A program made the translations under genes and the position numbers. From Cytophagales bacterium (GTDB lineage: Bacteria; Bacteroidota; Bacteroidia; Cytophagales; Cyclobacteriaceae), in assembly GCA_003500135.1 (NCBI GenBank), contig DNTA01000082.1, positions 1 to 6,381 of the forward strand: a stretch of 6,381 bases of DNA. The letters run 5' to 3'. Positions 1 to 6,381 of the stretch are shown piece after piece (the first letter of the stretch is position 1; every line of letters starts with the position of its first letter). Under the pieces are notes generated by a model that was not told where the DNA came from, did not search any database, and saw nothing but the letters and a program-made list of their open reading frames with translations.

Positions 1-28
1 TCCTAATTAATACAATAAATATTAAATA

Positions 29-2065
29 ATGGACAAAAAACTGACAGTACGGGCAGCAAACAATCTGAGAATACTGAGCGCTGCCATGGTTGAAAAGGCC
101 AAATCAGGACACCCGGGCGGCGCTATGGGCGGTGCAGACTTCATACAAATCCTGTTTGCGGAATACCTACACTTCGATCCCAGCGATCTGAAATGGAAAA
201 ACAGGGACCGGTTTTTCCTCGATCCCGGCCATATGTCGCCAATGCTTTATTCTATCCTATCCCTGGTTGGCGCTTACAGCATGAGCGACCTGGAACAATT
301 CAGGCAGTGGGGCAGCCCTACACCAGGCCATCCGGAAGTAGATGTTGAAAGAGGCGTGGAAAACACTTCGGGGCCTTTGGGTCAGGGACATGTCAATGCG
401 GTGGGGGCGGCGATCGCCGAACGATTCCTGGCCCATCGTTTCGGGGAATGGACAACGCATAAGATCTATTCTTTTATTTCCGATGGAGGTATCCAGGAGG
501 AAATTTCGCAGGGTGCAGGCCGAATAGCCGGATATCTGGGCCTTGGCAACCTGGTGATGTTCTACGATTCGAACGATATCCAGCTGTCCACGGAAGTAGA
601 GCATGTTACGAATGAAGATGTTGCCAAAAAATATGAAGCCTGGGGTTGGGAAGTAGTGACCATCAATGGTAACGACCACGACCAGATCAGGAAAGCACTG
701 AACAAAGGCCATAAACAATACGACAAGCCTGTGCTGATCATTGGTAAAACGGTAATGGGTAAAGGGGCCATTGATGCTGAAGGGAACAGCTTTGAACGCA
801 AAGTGTCTACTCATGGCCAGCCATTGTCAAAAGCCGGCGCCGATACTGACAAGACTATCGAAAGCCTGGGTGGCGACCCTAATGATCCGTTCCGCATTTT
901 TGATGATGTTGCCCAATACTGGGAGGAAATCAAAAAAGAAAAGCTGGAATATGCCACGAAAAAGAAAAAAGAAGAGCAGGAGTGGCGTGCTGCCAATCCG
1001 GACCTCGCGGCAAAGTGGGGCCTCTTCTGGAGTGGTGATATCCCAAAAATTGATTTCAGCGCCATAGATCAAAAAGAAAACATCGCCTCACGTGCCGCTT
1101 CCGGTACCGTGCTTTCCCATTTTGCCGATAAAGTGGAAAATATGATCGTCATGTCTGCCGATCTGAGCAATAGTGATAAGACCGACGGTTTCTTGAAGAA
1201 GACCACTTCATTTAAGAGGAACGATTTCAGTGGTGCATTCCTGCAGCCCGGAGTGGCAGAACTTACCATGGGCGCCATCGCCAACGGTATGGCCCTGCAC
1301 GGGGGTGTTATACCGGTATGCGGTACTTTCTTCGTATTTTCTGACTTTATGAAGCCGGCAGTACGTCTTGCTGCCTTAATGGAACTGCCGGTGAAATACG
1401 TCTGGACGCACGATGCCTTTCGCGTTGGGGAAGATGGCCCTACACACCAGCCGGTTGAACAGGAGGCTCAGATAAGGTTACTCGAAAAGCTTCAGAACCA
1501 TAGCGGCAGAAATAGTATGCTCGTACTTCGGCCTGCCGATGCTGCAGAAACCAGTGTAGCATGGAAAATGGCGGTAGAAAACAAAAACACGCCAACGGCC
1601 CTGTTGCTGTCGCGTCAGAATATCAAGGACCTGCCGGCAATGGGCAAAAGCCGCTATGATGATGCATTGGCATCCGAAAAAGGAGCGTATATCGTAAAAG
1701 GGGCCGCAGGAAAACCGGATGTAATAATGGTAGCCAATGGCTCGGAAGTAACCACTTCTTATGAAGGGGCGCAACTTTTGGAGGAACGCAAACACCTGAA
1801 GGTTAGAGTGGTTTCTGTACCTTCGGAAGGAGTATTCCGCAATCAGCCAAAAGAATACCAGGAGCAGGTATTGCTTCCGGGTGTTCCGAAGATTGGCCTA
1901 ACAGCCGGTTTGCCGGTCACACTCGAAGGTCTCGTTGGGCCCGACGGTATAGTGTTCGGTTTGAACCACTTTGGCTATTCGGCGCCGGCGGGTGTACTGG
2001 ATGAAAAGTTTGGGTACACCGCAGAAAATGTGTACCAGAAAACCACCGAATTTTTGAAGGTATAA
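29..2065 (+). CDS. tkt: Transketolase, full length (EC 2.2.1.1)
   Basis: Cytosolic thiamine-diphosphate (ThDP) enzyme of the non-oxidative pentose phosphate pathway; it moves two-carbon ketol units between sugar phosphates. At 678 residues it has the usual single-chain length, with N-terminal ThDP domain (about 1-300), a charged linker (about 298-340), pyrimidine-binding domain (about 350-535) and C-terminal domain (about 560-678). Family residues can be placed by eye: SGHPGG with H28, H68, TPGHPE with H101, GPLGQG (115-120), ThDP/Mg motif D152 to N182/I184, H262 in STHGQPL, R355 in ASRAAS, catalytic E411 in GVAELTM, F434/F437, H461, D469 and H473 in GEDGPTHQP, and R529 in LSRQN. The canonical GDG of the ThDP motif reads SDG (151-153). 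The ATG at 29 puts SGHPGG at the expected distance from the N-terminus. It has no Shine-Dalgarno, only an A/T-rich leader; any promoter lies mostly outside the window. An intrinsic terminator follows. Confidence 0.97.
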   Translation: MDKKLTVRAANNLRILSAAMVEKAKSGHPGGAMGGADFIQILFAEYLHFDPSDLKWKNRDRFFLDPGHMSPMLYSILSLVGAYSMSDLEQFRQWGSPTPGHPEVDVERGVENTSGPLGQGHVNAVGAAIAERFLAHRFGEWTTHKIYSFISDGGIQEEISQGAGRIAGYLGLGNLVMFYDSNDIQLSTEVEHVTNEDVAKKYEAWGWEVVTINGNDHDQIRKALNKGHKQYDKPVLIIGKTVMGKGAIDAEGNSFERKVSTHGQPLSKAGADTDKTIESLGGDPNDPFRIFDDVAQYWEEIKKEKLEYATKKKKEEQEWRAANPDLAAKWGLFWSGDIPKIDFSAIDQKENIASRAASGTVLSHFADKVENMIVMSADLSNSDKTDGFLKKTTSFKRNDFSGAFLQPGVAELTMGAIANGMALHGGVIPVCGTFFVFSDFMKPAVRLAALMELPVKYVWTHDAFRVGEDGPTHQPVEQEAQIRLLEKLQNHSGRNSMLVLRPADAAETSVAWKMAVENKNTPTALLLSRQNIKDLPAMGKSRYDDALASEKGAYIVKGAAGKPDVIMVANGSEVTTSYEGAQLLEERKHLKVRVVSVPSEGVFRNQPKEYQEQVLLPGVPKIGLTAGLPVTLEGLVGPDGIVFGLNHFGYSAPAGVLDEKFGYTAENVYQKTTEFLKV

Positions 2066-2089
2066 TCAAAATAAGAAGTCAAATATCAA

Positions 2090-2119
2090 AGTCGGTTAAG
2101 TCATTAGCCGGCTTTTTTT
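2090..2119 (+). terminator. Intrinsic terminator of the transketolase gene
   Basis: A ten-pair stem (2090-2099 with 2104-2113, two G-U pairs in RNA) closes a four-base GTCA loop and runs into seven T residues (2113-2119). It begins 25 bases after the tkt stop codon. This suggests tkt is transcribed separately from the downstream BNR gene. Confidence 0.85.
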
Positions 2120-2146
2120 GTATCAATACAACCATTAATCAAAAAA

Positions 2147-2180
2147 TTTACGATTATTTCCGGCTCTATTTGTAGATTAG
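2147..2180 (+). promoter_or_regulatory. Possible Bacteroidota-type promoter for the BNR gene
   Basis: The gap between the tkt terminator and the ATG at 2218 should contain a promoter. The best match to the Bacteroidota -7 consensus TAnnTTTG is TAGATTAG at 2173-2180 (five of six fixed positions), with a weak TTTA at 2147-2150 in place of the -33 TTTG, spaced 22 bases. A second partial match, TCTATTTG, lies at 2165-2172. Neither is strong, so the position is tentative although a promoter somewhere in 2120-2210 is likely. Confidence 0.25.
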
Positions 2181-2217
2181 CTAACATTCTATTGATCCAT
2201 TACCAAAAAATTGATTC

Positions 2218-5142
2218 ATGAAGAGGATATTATTCAGTTTTTCCATTTTTATATTTTATACAACCACGCTTTTTGCGCAAACAGAAGCCACCCCGGCCTC
2301 CGAACGGCTGGAGGTAGACGAAGAAAGACAGAAATTAGCCGAAAGTTCTGTGGCAGGGGCCCTGTCTTTTACCAATATCGGTCCCACCGTGATGAGTGGA
2401 AGGATAGTCGACCTGGCAGTAAACCCGGAAAACCCGGCTGAATTCTATGCCGCTTTCGCGTCAGGAGGACTGTGGCATACCAGCAATTTTGGTACCACTT
2501 TCACGCCACTATTTGAAGATCAACCGGTAATGACCATTGGCGATATCGCCGTAGATTGGCCAAGTAAAACGATCTGGCTCGGTTCGGGGGAAAGTAACTC
2601 CAGCCGATCTTCATATGCCGGTGATGGAATGTACAAAAGTACGGATGGAGGCAAAACATGGCAACACCTGGGCCTGGAAGAAACCCATCATATCGGAAGG
2701 GTTATACTTCATCCTGAAAATGATAAGGTGGCATGGGTTGCGGCCGTTGGTCACCTGTACTCGAATAACCCGGAAAGAGGGGTATTCAAAACAAAAGATG
2801 GAGGACAAACCTGGGGGAAAGCGCTATTTGTAAACGACAGCGCCGGGGCCATCGATTTGGCGATCCATCCGGAAAATCCTGACGTTCTATATGCGGCGAT
2901 GTGGGAGCGCGATCGTAAGGCCTGGAATTTTAAGGGGAGTGGTAGTGGTTCAGGTATTTTTAAATCAACCGACGGCGGTGAATCATGGAACCGCATATCC
3001 AATGGCGACAACGGTTTTCCTTTTGACGCAGGTGTAGGAAGAATTGGCCTGGCCATTTCCCACCAAAATCCTGAAAAAGTCTATGCAATACTCGATAATC
3101 AAAACAGAAGGGAGAAAAAAGAAAAGGACGAGGAAAAACTGACCAAAGAGGTCCTCAGAAATATGTCTAAAGACGAGTTTTTGCAATTGAGCGACCTTAC
3201 CATCAATGAATATCTGGACGAACATAATTTTCCGGAAGCGTACAATGCGGTAGATATTAAAAAAGCTGTGGAGGCGGGTGATTATTTGCCTGTAGCGCTT
3301 GTAGATTACCTCGAAGACGCCAATGCCATGCTTTTTGACGTGCCGGTAAAAGGCGCTGAAGTATATATGACAAACGACGGAGGGGCCACCTGGGCCAAAA
3401 CGCATGAGGAATATATCGACGATCTGTATTACAGCTACGGCTACTATTTTGGCAACATCCGCGTGCATCCCAACGACGATCAGAAGCTCTACATCATGGG
3501 TGTGCCCATCCTGCGTTCTGATGACGGCGGAAAATCCTGGAAAACAATCAATGGTGATAACCAGCATGTCGACCATCATGCGCTATGGATATCAAAAGAT
3601 CAACCCGGCCTGTTGATCAACGGGAATGACGGCGGTGTTAACATCAGCTGGGACGACGGGGAAAGCTGGATCAAATGCAATAACCTGCCCGTGGGTCAGT
3701 TTTATGCCGTAAATGTGGACCAATCGGATAATTACCACGTATATGGAGGCTTACAGGACAATGGGGTGTGGCATGGCGCCCACAATTATGAGTACAGCAA
3801 TAGCTGGCGCTCAACAGGTGAATATGACTACCAAAACCTGATGGGGGGCGACGGCATGCAGGTTGAAATCGATAGTCGCGATAACAATACGGTTTATACG
3901 GGATTCCAGTTTGGCAATTACTTTCGAATTGATAAAAATACGGGTAGGGCCACGGCCATCCAACCCCGTCATATGCTTGGGGAGCGCCCTTTGAGGTTCA
4001 ACTGGCAGACCCCCATCCATTTATCCGTTCACAACCAGGATATCTTGTACCTGGGATCCAATAAGTTCCATCGATCAATGAACCGGGGCGACAACTGGGA
4101 AACACTTTCTGAAGATCTGACCCATGGCGGGAAAAAAGGCAATGTGCCCTATGGCACCCTAACTTCCATTGACGAATCCCCCCTGATGTTCGGTTTGATT
4201 TATGCAGGTACTGACGATGGGCGTGTACACATCAGTAAAGATGGGGGTAACACATGGCAGGATATTTCAGAAGGTTTGGAACCTATGCAATGGGTTAGCC
4301 GCGTGGAAGCTTCGGCGTTTGATAAAAAACGAGCCTATGTTGCATTGAACGGATACCGTTGGGATCGTTTTGACGCCATGGTCTATGTGACCGACGACTA
4401 TGGCGCCACCTGGAAAAAAATAGGAGAGGACCTGCCCGCTGAACCCGTCAATGTGATCAAAGAAGATCCGCAAAACCCTGACCTGTTATATGTGGGGACC
4501 GACCATGGGGTATATTTTTCACTGGATCGTGGCAAACACTTTATGGCGCTCGATCACGCACTGCCTAAAGTGGCCGTTCATGATTTAGTAGTCCAGGAAA
4601 AAGCATCAGACTTGATTATCGGTACGCACGGACGGTCTATTTACCGGCTGCCGGTGGGGCATTTGCAGCAACTGGATGAAAACATACTGGCGGGTAACTT
4701 ACACATATTTGATGTATCAGCGGTCACTTACAGTGAACGATGGGGCAATTATCGATCCTGGAGCAAGTGGAATGGCTTTTATGAGCCTGAAATCGAAGCG
4801 CCCTTATTTACGCAGCAGTCGGGTGATATGGTACTGAGGGTTCGTGCAGAAGATGATAATGTGTTATTTGAAGAGGAAATGCCTGTCGATAAAGGCCTGC
4901 AATATGTAAAATATGATCTGAGTATTTCAGAAAATGAGGTGGAAGCCTTTAAAAAGCGATTGAAAAAAAATGAGGAGTTTGAAGATGACCACTGGAAAGA
5001 CCGTAAGAATGGCAAAAGCTATTTGATACCGGGGACTTATCGGTTGGAATTGATAAAAGACGGACAAACGCGGTCGGTTAACTTTGAGATGAAACCGCCG
5101 AAAGAAAAACCTGTAAGGAAACCACAGAAAAAAACACCTTGA
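2218..5142 (+). CDS. Exported BNR/Asp-box beta-propeller protein (VPS10/sortilin-like)
   Basis: A 974-residue exported protein of unknown biochemical role. Residues 1-20 form a signal peptide (basic start, hydrophobic core, LFA before Q21); with no cysteine there, it is not a lipoprotein. About eleven Asp-boxes (S/T-x-D-x-G-x-T/S-W) start near 88 (degenerate), 141, 192, 250, 385, 434, 477, 620, 673, 725 and 768, implying one or two beta-propellers. A charged insertion (about 294-378) separates the fourth and fifth boxes. HVDHH (450-454), NGNDGG (468-473), GLQDNGVW (511-518) and RFNWQTPI (593-600) resemble conserved blocks of this family as I recall them. After 820 a non-propeller region ends in a Lys/Pro-rich tail. 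I see only one cysteine (C487), so the ten-cysteine module of true VPS10 receptors is absent, and no F/Y-R-I-P sialidase motif is present. The common 'glycosyl hydrolase' label is therefore unsupported. Family assignment is firm; function is not known. Confidence 0.9.
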   Translation: MKRILFSFSIFIFYTTTLFAQTEATPASERLEVDEERQKLAESSVAGALSFTNIGPTVMSGRIVDLAVNPENPAEFYAAFASGGLWHTSNFGTTFTPLFEDQPVMTIGDIAVDWPSKTIWLGSGESNSSRSSYAGDGMYKSTDGGKTWQHLGLEETHHIGRVILHPENDKVAWVAAVGHLYSNNPERGVFKTKDGGQTWGKALFVNDSAGAIDLAIHPENPDVLYAAMWERDRKAWNFKGSGSGSGIFKSTDGGESWNRISNGDNGFPFDAGVGRIGLAISHQNPEKVYAILDNQNRREKKEKDEEKLTKEVLRNMSKDEFLQLSDLTINEYLDEHNFPEAYNAVDIKKAVEAGDYLPVALVDYLEDANAMLFDVPVKGAEVYMTNDGGATWAKTHEEYIDDLYYSYGYYFGNIRVHPNDDQKLYIMGVPILRSDDGGKSWKTINGDNQHVDHHALWISKDQPGLLINGNDGGVNISWDDGESWIKCNNLPVGQFYAVNVDQSDNYHVYGGLQDNGVWHGAHNYEYSNSWRSTGEYDYQNLMGGDGMQVEIDSRDNNTVYTGFQFGNYFRIDKNTGRATAIQPRHMLGERPLRFNWQTPIHLSVHNQDILYLGSNKFHRSMNRGDNWETLSEDLTHGGKKGNVPYGTLTSIDESPLMFGLIYAGTDDGRVHISKDGGNTWQDISEGLEPMQWVSRVEASAFDKKRAYVALNGYRWDRFDAMVYVTDDYGATWKKIGEDLPAEPVNVIKEDPQNPDLLYVGTDHGVYFSLDRGKHFMALDHALPKVAVHDLVVQEKASDLIIGTHGRSIYRLPVGHLQQLDENILAGNLHIFDVSAVTYSERWGNYRSWSKWNGFYEPEIEAPLFTQQSGDMVLRVRAEDDNVLFEEEMPVDKGLQYVKYDLSISENEVEAFKKRLKKNEEFEDDHWKDRKNGKSYLIPGTYRLELIKDGQTRSVNFEMKPPKEKPVRKPQKKTP

Positions 5143-5167
5143 TACTAATGCATTATTATTAATTTTA
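5139..5167 (+). promoter_or_regulatory. Possible promoter for the PF04020 membrane protein gene
   Basis: TTG at 5139-5141, overlapping the BNR stop codon, is followed after 18 bases by TAATTTTA (5160-5167), which matches the Bacteroidota -7 box TAnnTTTG except for the last base. The same octamer recurs at 5173-5180. The region is A/T-rich, so chance matches are easy, and read-through from the BNR gene is an alternative because no terminator is visible in the 67-base gap. Confidence 0.3.
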
Positions 5168-5209
5168 GAACGAACTAAAGAATAATTTTAATACCAAATC
5201 CTTAGCACT

Positions 5210-5557
5210 ATGAAATTATTGATCAGACTTGTATTGTATGCACTTGCCGTACTGATTACGGCCCATTTATTGCCCGGCGTATCCGTTGAAAGTTTTCTTA
5301 TTGCGGTAATTGTAGCTGGAGTATTGACGCTATTAAATGTATTGCTCAAACCCTTACTGGTGATACTCACCATCCCGATAACGGTTGTAACGCTCGGGCT
5401 GTTTTTACTGGTGATCAATGCATTGATCATCATGCTGACCGATTGGTTGATTGGCGGTTTCGATGTGACAAATTTCTGGTGGGCGCTGCTGTTCAGTTTG
5501 ATCCTGTCGTTGATCAACGGAATTTTTATGAAACTCAGCGGAGAAGAAAAACAATAA
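5210..5557 (+). CDS. Four-helix inner-membrane protein, PF04020 (YvlD / 'phage holin family 4') type
   Basis: A 115-residue, very hydrophobic protein with four predicted membrane helices at about 3-21, 27-47, 57-80 and 88-106 and a short charged C-terminal tail (GEEKQ). Family hallmarks are visible: LN..LKPLL (42-50), LTIP (53-56), TLGLF (61-65) followed by N70-A71, and a GF.V..FW segment (83-91) before the last helix. This is the PF04020 family, named after mycobacterial holins but found widely in ordinary bacterial chromosomes, including Bacillus subtilis YvlD. No phage or lysis gene is nearby, so a holin role is not supported; its real function is unknown. The ATG at 5210 gives a first helix that starts right at the N-terminus, as expected. 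It lies 67 bases behind the BNR gene on the same strand, and its stop codon is built into the following terminator. Confidence 0.9.
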   Translation: MKLLIRLVLYALAVLITAHLLPGVSVESFLIAVIVAGVLTLLNVLLKPLLVILTIPITVVTLGLFLLVINALIIMLTDWLIGGFDVTNFWWALLFSLILSLINGIFMKLSGEEKQ

Positions 5558-5592
5558 AAAAACCCGGCGCCTATTTAGGCGCCGGGTTTTTT
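5557..5592. terminator. Bidirectional intrinsic terminator between convergent genes
   Basis: Nine perfectly paired G/C bases (5563-5571 with 5578-5586) enclose a TATTTA loop and are flanked by an A run (5557-5562) and a T run (5587-5592) that pair with each other. Read on either strand it is a GC hairpin followed by a U tract, so it can end transcripts of both the PF04020 gene (+) and the barrel gene (-). It starts within the TAA stop of the former and lies 17 bases past the stop of the latter. Confidence 0.95.
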
Positions 5593-5608
5593 ATCTATTG
5601 CACAAATT

Positions 5609-6181
5609 TTAGTTTTGTCCGAAAAGGGTCCAGCCGACGTATAGCTGGAAAGTACGGTTTTTAATGTTGTCAGGTAATTCTTGAGTTGTTGCTTTAGAAA
5701 TATTGCTAAAACCCCATACATATCGTATACCAACATTTAATCCAAGTGGTAAATGAACTCCCGCACCCACTGCTAGTCCAAAATCATTATTCTCCAATTG
5801 ATCTTTGACATTTTCGAAATCATTGCTTTCTGCATTTGTTAAAAAACTAAACTGAGGACCTGCCTGGATACTTATCAATGAAATAGGTTTCCATCGCAAC
5901 ATCAATGGGATAGCAATGTAATCTGTGCTTATTTCAGCATCTTCAATTTTACTACCATGGGCGGTGTAAAGTAATTCAGGTGTCAATCCAAATTTTTCTG
6001 AAAACATTATGTTGACATATCCACCAACGTGAAAGTCTGTGATAGACTCTGTGCTAACATCTTTAATGTTCTGATTGGCAAAATTTGCCCCGGCTTTTAT
6101 ACCAATTCCAATGCCCTGGGCATTCGAAGTGAATGGAATTAAAAAAATTCCCAGTGCGAGCGTGTAAATAATCTTTTTCAT
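5609..6181 (-). CDS. Outer-membrane beta-barrel protein, porin-family (PF13568-like)
   Basis: A 190-residue exported protein expected in the outer membrane. Residues 1-21 form a signal peptide (MKK start, hydrophobic core, SNA before Q22). The mature part begins with GIGIKAGANFAN (26-37), the usual first strand of small Bacteroidota barrels, and then shows alternating amphipathic strands: HVGGYVNIMF (51-60), FGLTPELLYT (64-73), DYIAIPLMLRW (87-97), ISIQAGPQFSFL (103-114), FGLAVGAGVHLP (134-145), LNVGIRYVWGF (148-158) and a final FQLYVGWTLF (178-187). PELLY, IPL and AGPQ blocks are typical of the PF13568 family. Such proteins are usually called porin family, but pore formation, transport or adhesion cannot be told from sequence. 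The ATG at 6181 directly precedes the signal peptide; no Shine-Dalgarno is present. Its GC content (roughly 38% on sampled lines) is clearly lower than in the other large genes. It converges on the PF04020 gene across a shared terminator. Confidence 0.88.
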   Translation of the reverse strand: MKKIIYTLALGIFLIPFTSNAQGIGIGIKAGANFANQNIKDVSTESITDFHVGGYVNIMFSEKFGLTPELLYTAHGSKIEDAEISTDYIAIPLMLRWKPISLISIQAGPQFSFLTNAESNDFENVKDQLENNDFGLAVGAGVHLPLGLNVGIRYVWGFSNISKATTQELPDNIKNRTFQLYVGWTLFGQN

Positions 6182-6381
6182 ATGTCTTTTAAATTTTTTT
6201 GGCGCTTTAAGATAACAAAAATCAAACCAAAAAAAAACTCATTTTGAATAACTGATAAATTTAAGGCTCAATATTAACAATTTATTAATTTATACTGGTG
6301 CGGTATTCCTATTTTTTATCCTGGATTCGATTTGATTAATAGTTCTAATCTCAAAACTAACTTAGGCATTTACTGACTAAT
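6182..6381. other. A/T-rich intergenic region at the right edge
   Basis: No open frame continues to the window end: the minus strand hits stop codons within a few codons of the edge in all three frames, and no plausible start followed by an open frame is seen on the plus strand. The stretch is strongly A/T-rich, with poly-A/T tracts at 6194-6200 and 6229-6237. It should contain the barrel-gene promoter and perhaps that of a gene beyond the window. No tRNA-like or convincing hairpin structure was recognised. Confidence 0.6.
6207..6237 (-). promoter_or_regulatory. Possible promoter of the barrel gene, with a T9 tract upstream
   Basis: On the minus strand TATCTTAA (6214-6207) resembles the -7 box TAnnTTTG at four of six fixed positions and would give an RNA leader of under 20 bases. 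No clear -33 TTG lies at the right spacing; instead a run of nine T residues (plus-strand A run 6229-6237) occupies about that place. The call is tentative. Confidence 0.22.

Noticed and set aside
257..814. 185-residue open frame on the minus strand inside tkt
   Set aside because: It is antisense to highly conserved transketolase motifs and shows no domain, signal or credible start context.
2211..2441. 76-residue frame starting at TTG just before the BNR start codon
   Set aside because: It overlaps the signal peptide and first repeats of the BNR protein in another frame, and its translation looks like a shadow.
2983..3579. 198-residue open frame on the minus strand inside the BNR gene
   Set aside because: It lies fully antisense to a clear family match, has no recognisable domain, and has a composition expected of a shadow frame.
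2218..5142. Sialidase or other defined glycosyl hydrolase
   Set aside because: Asp-boxes are structural repeats found in many propellers; the sialidase F/Y-R-I-P motif is missing and no catalytic set could be assigned.
5210..5557. Phage holin or prophage remnant
   Set aside because: The PF04020 name is historical; no endolysin, structural or integrase gene is nearby, and the family is common in non-phage chromosomal contexts.
1..6381. CRISPR array, insertion sequence, tRNA or rRNA gene, toxin-antitoxin or defence module
   Set aside because: No direct-repeat array, transposase, terminal inverted repeats, cloverleaf or rRNA-like sequence was seen in either strand; genes and short gaps account for nearly the whole window.

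Overview
The window looks like ordinary chromosomal DNA from a member of the Bacteroidota. The case for that rests on several points. None of the four genes has a Shine-Dalgarno sequence, and all start behind A/T-rich leaders. One gene encodes a PF13568-type outer-membrane barrel, and another a BNR/Asp-box propeller protein of a kind common in that phylum. Intergenic DNA is A/T-rich while coding GC is moderate. The exact genus cannot be read from the sequence.

Layout, left to right. (1) A complete transketolase gene (29-2065, +), followed by an intrinsic terminator at about 2090-2119. (2) A long gene (2218-5142, +) for an exported 974-residue protein with about eleven Asp-box (BNR) repeats, of the family usually labelled 'VPS10/sortilin-like', 'WD40/YVTN/BNR-like' or, loosely, 'glycosyl hydrolase'. 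(3) After a 67-base gap, a small four-helix membrane protein of the YvlD/PF04020 family (5210-5557, +). (4) A strong, nearly perfectly symmetric hairpin (5557-5592) that can terminate transcription from both sides. (5) A convergent gene (5609-6181, -) for a small exported outer-membrane beta-barrel protein. (6) About 200 bases of A/T-rich DNA at the right end with no visible gene; it should hold the promoter of the barrel gene.

The genes do not form an obvious pathway. Transketolase is central carbon metabolism in the cytosol and is closed off by its own terminator. The BNR protein and the barrel protein both carry signal peptides and should act in the envelope. The PF04020 protein sits in the inner membrane and may be read through from the BNR gene, since no terminator is visible between them. 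I see no mobile element, CRISPR array, RNA gene, phage module or defence system. The most useful points for follow-up are the conserved-looking HxDHH/NGNDGG patch and charged insertion in the BNR protein, the SDG variant of the thiamine-diphosphate motif in transketolase, and the lower GC of the barrel gene.
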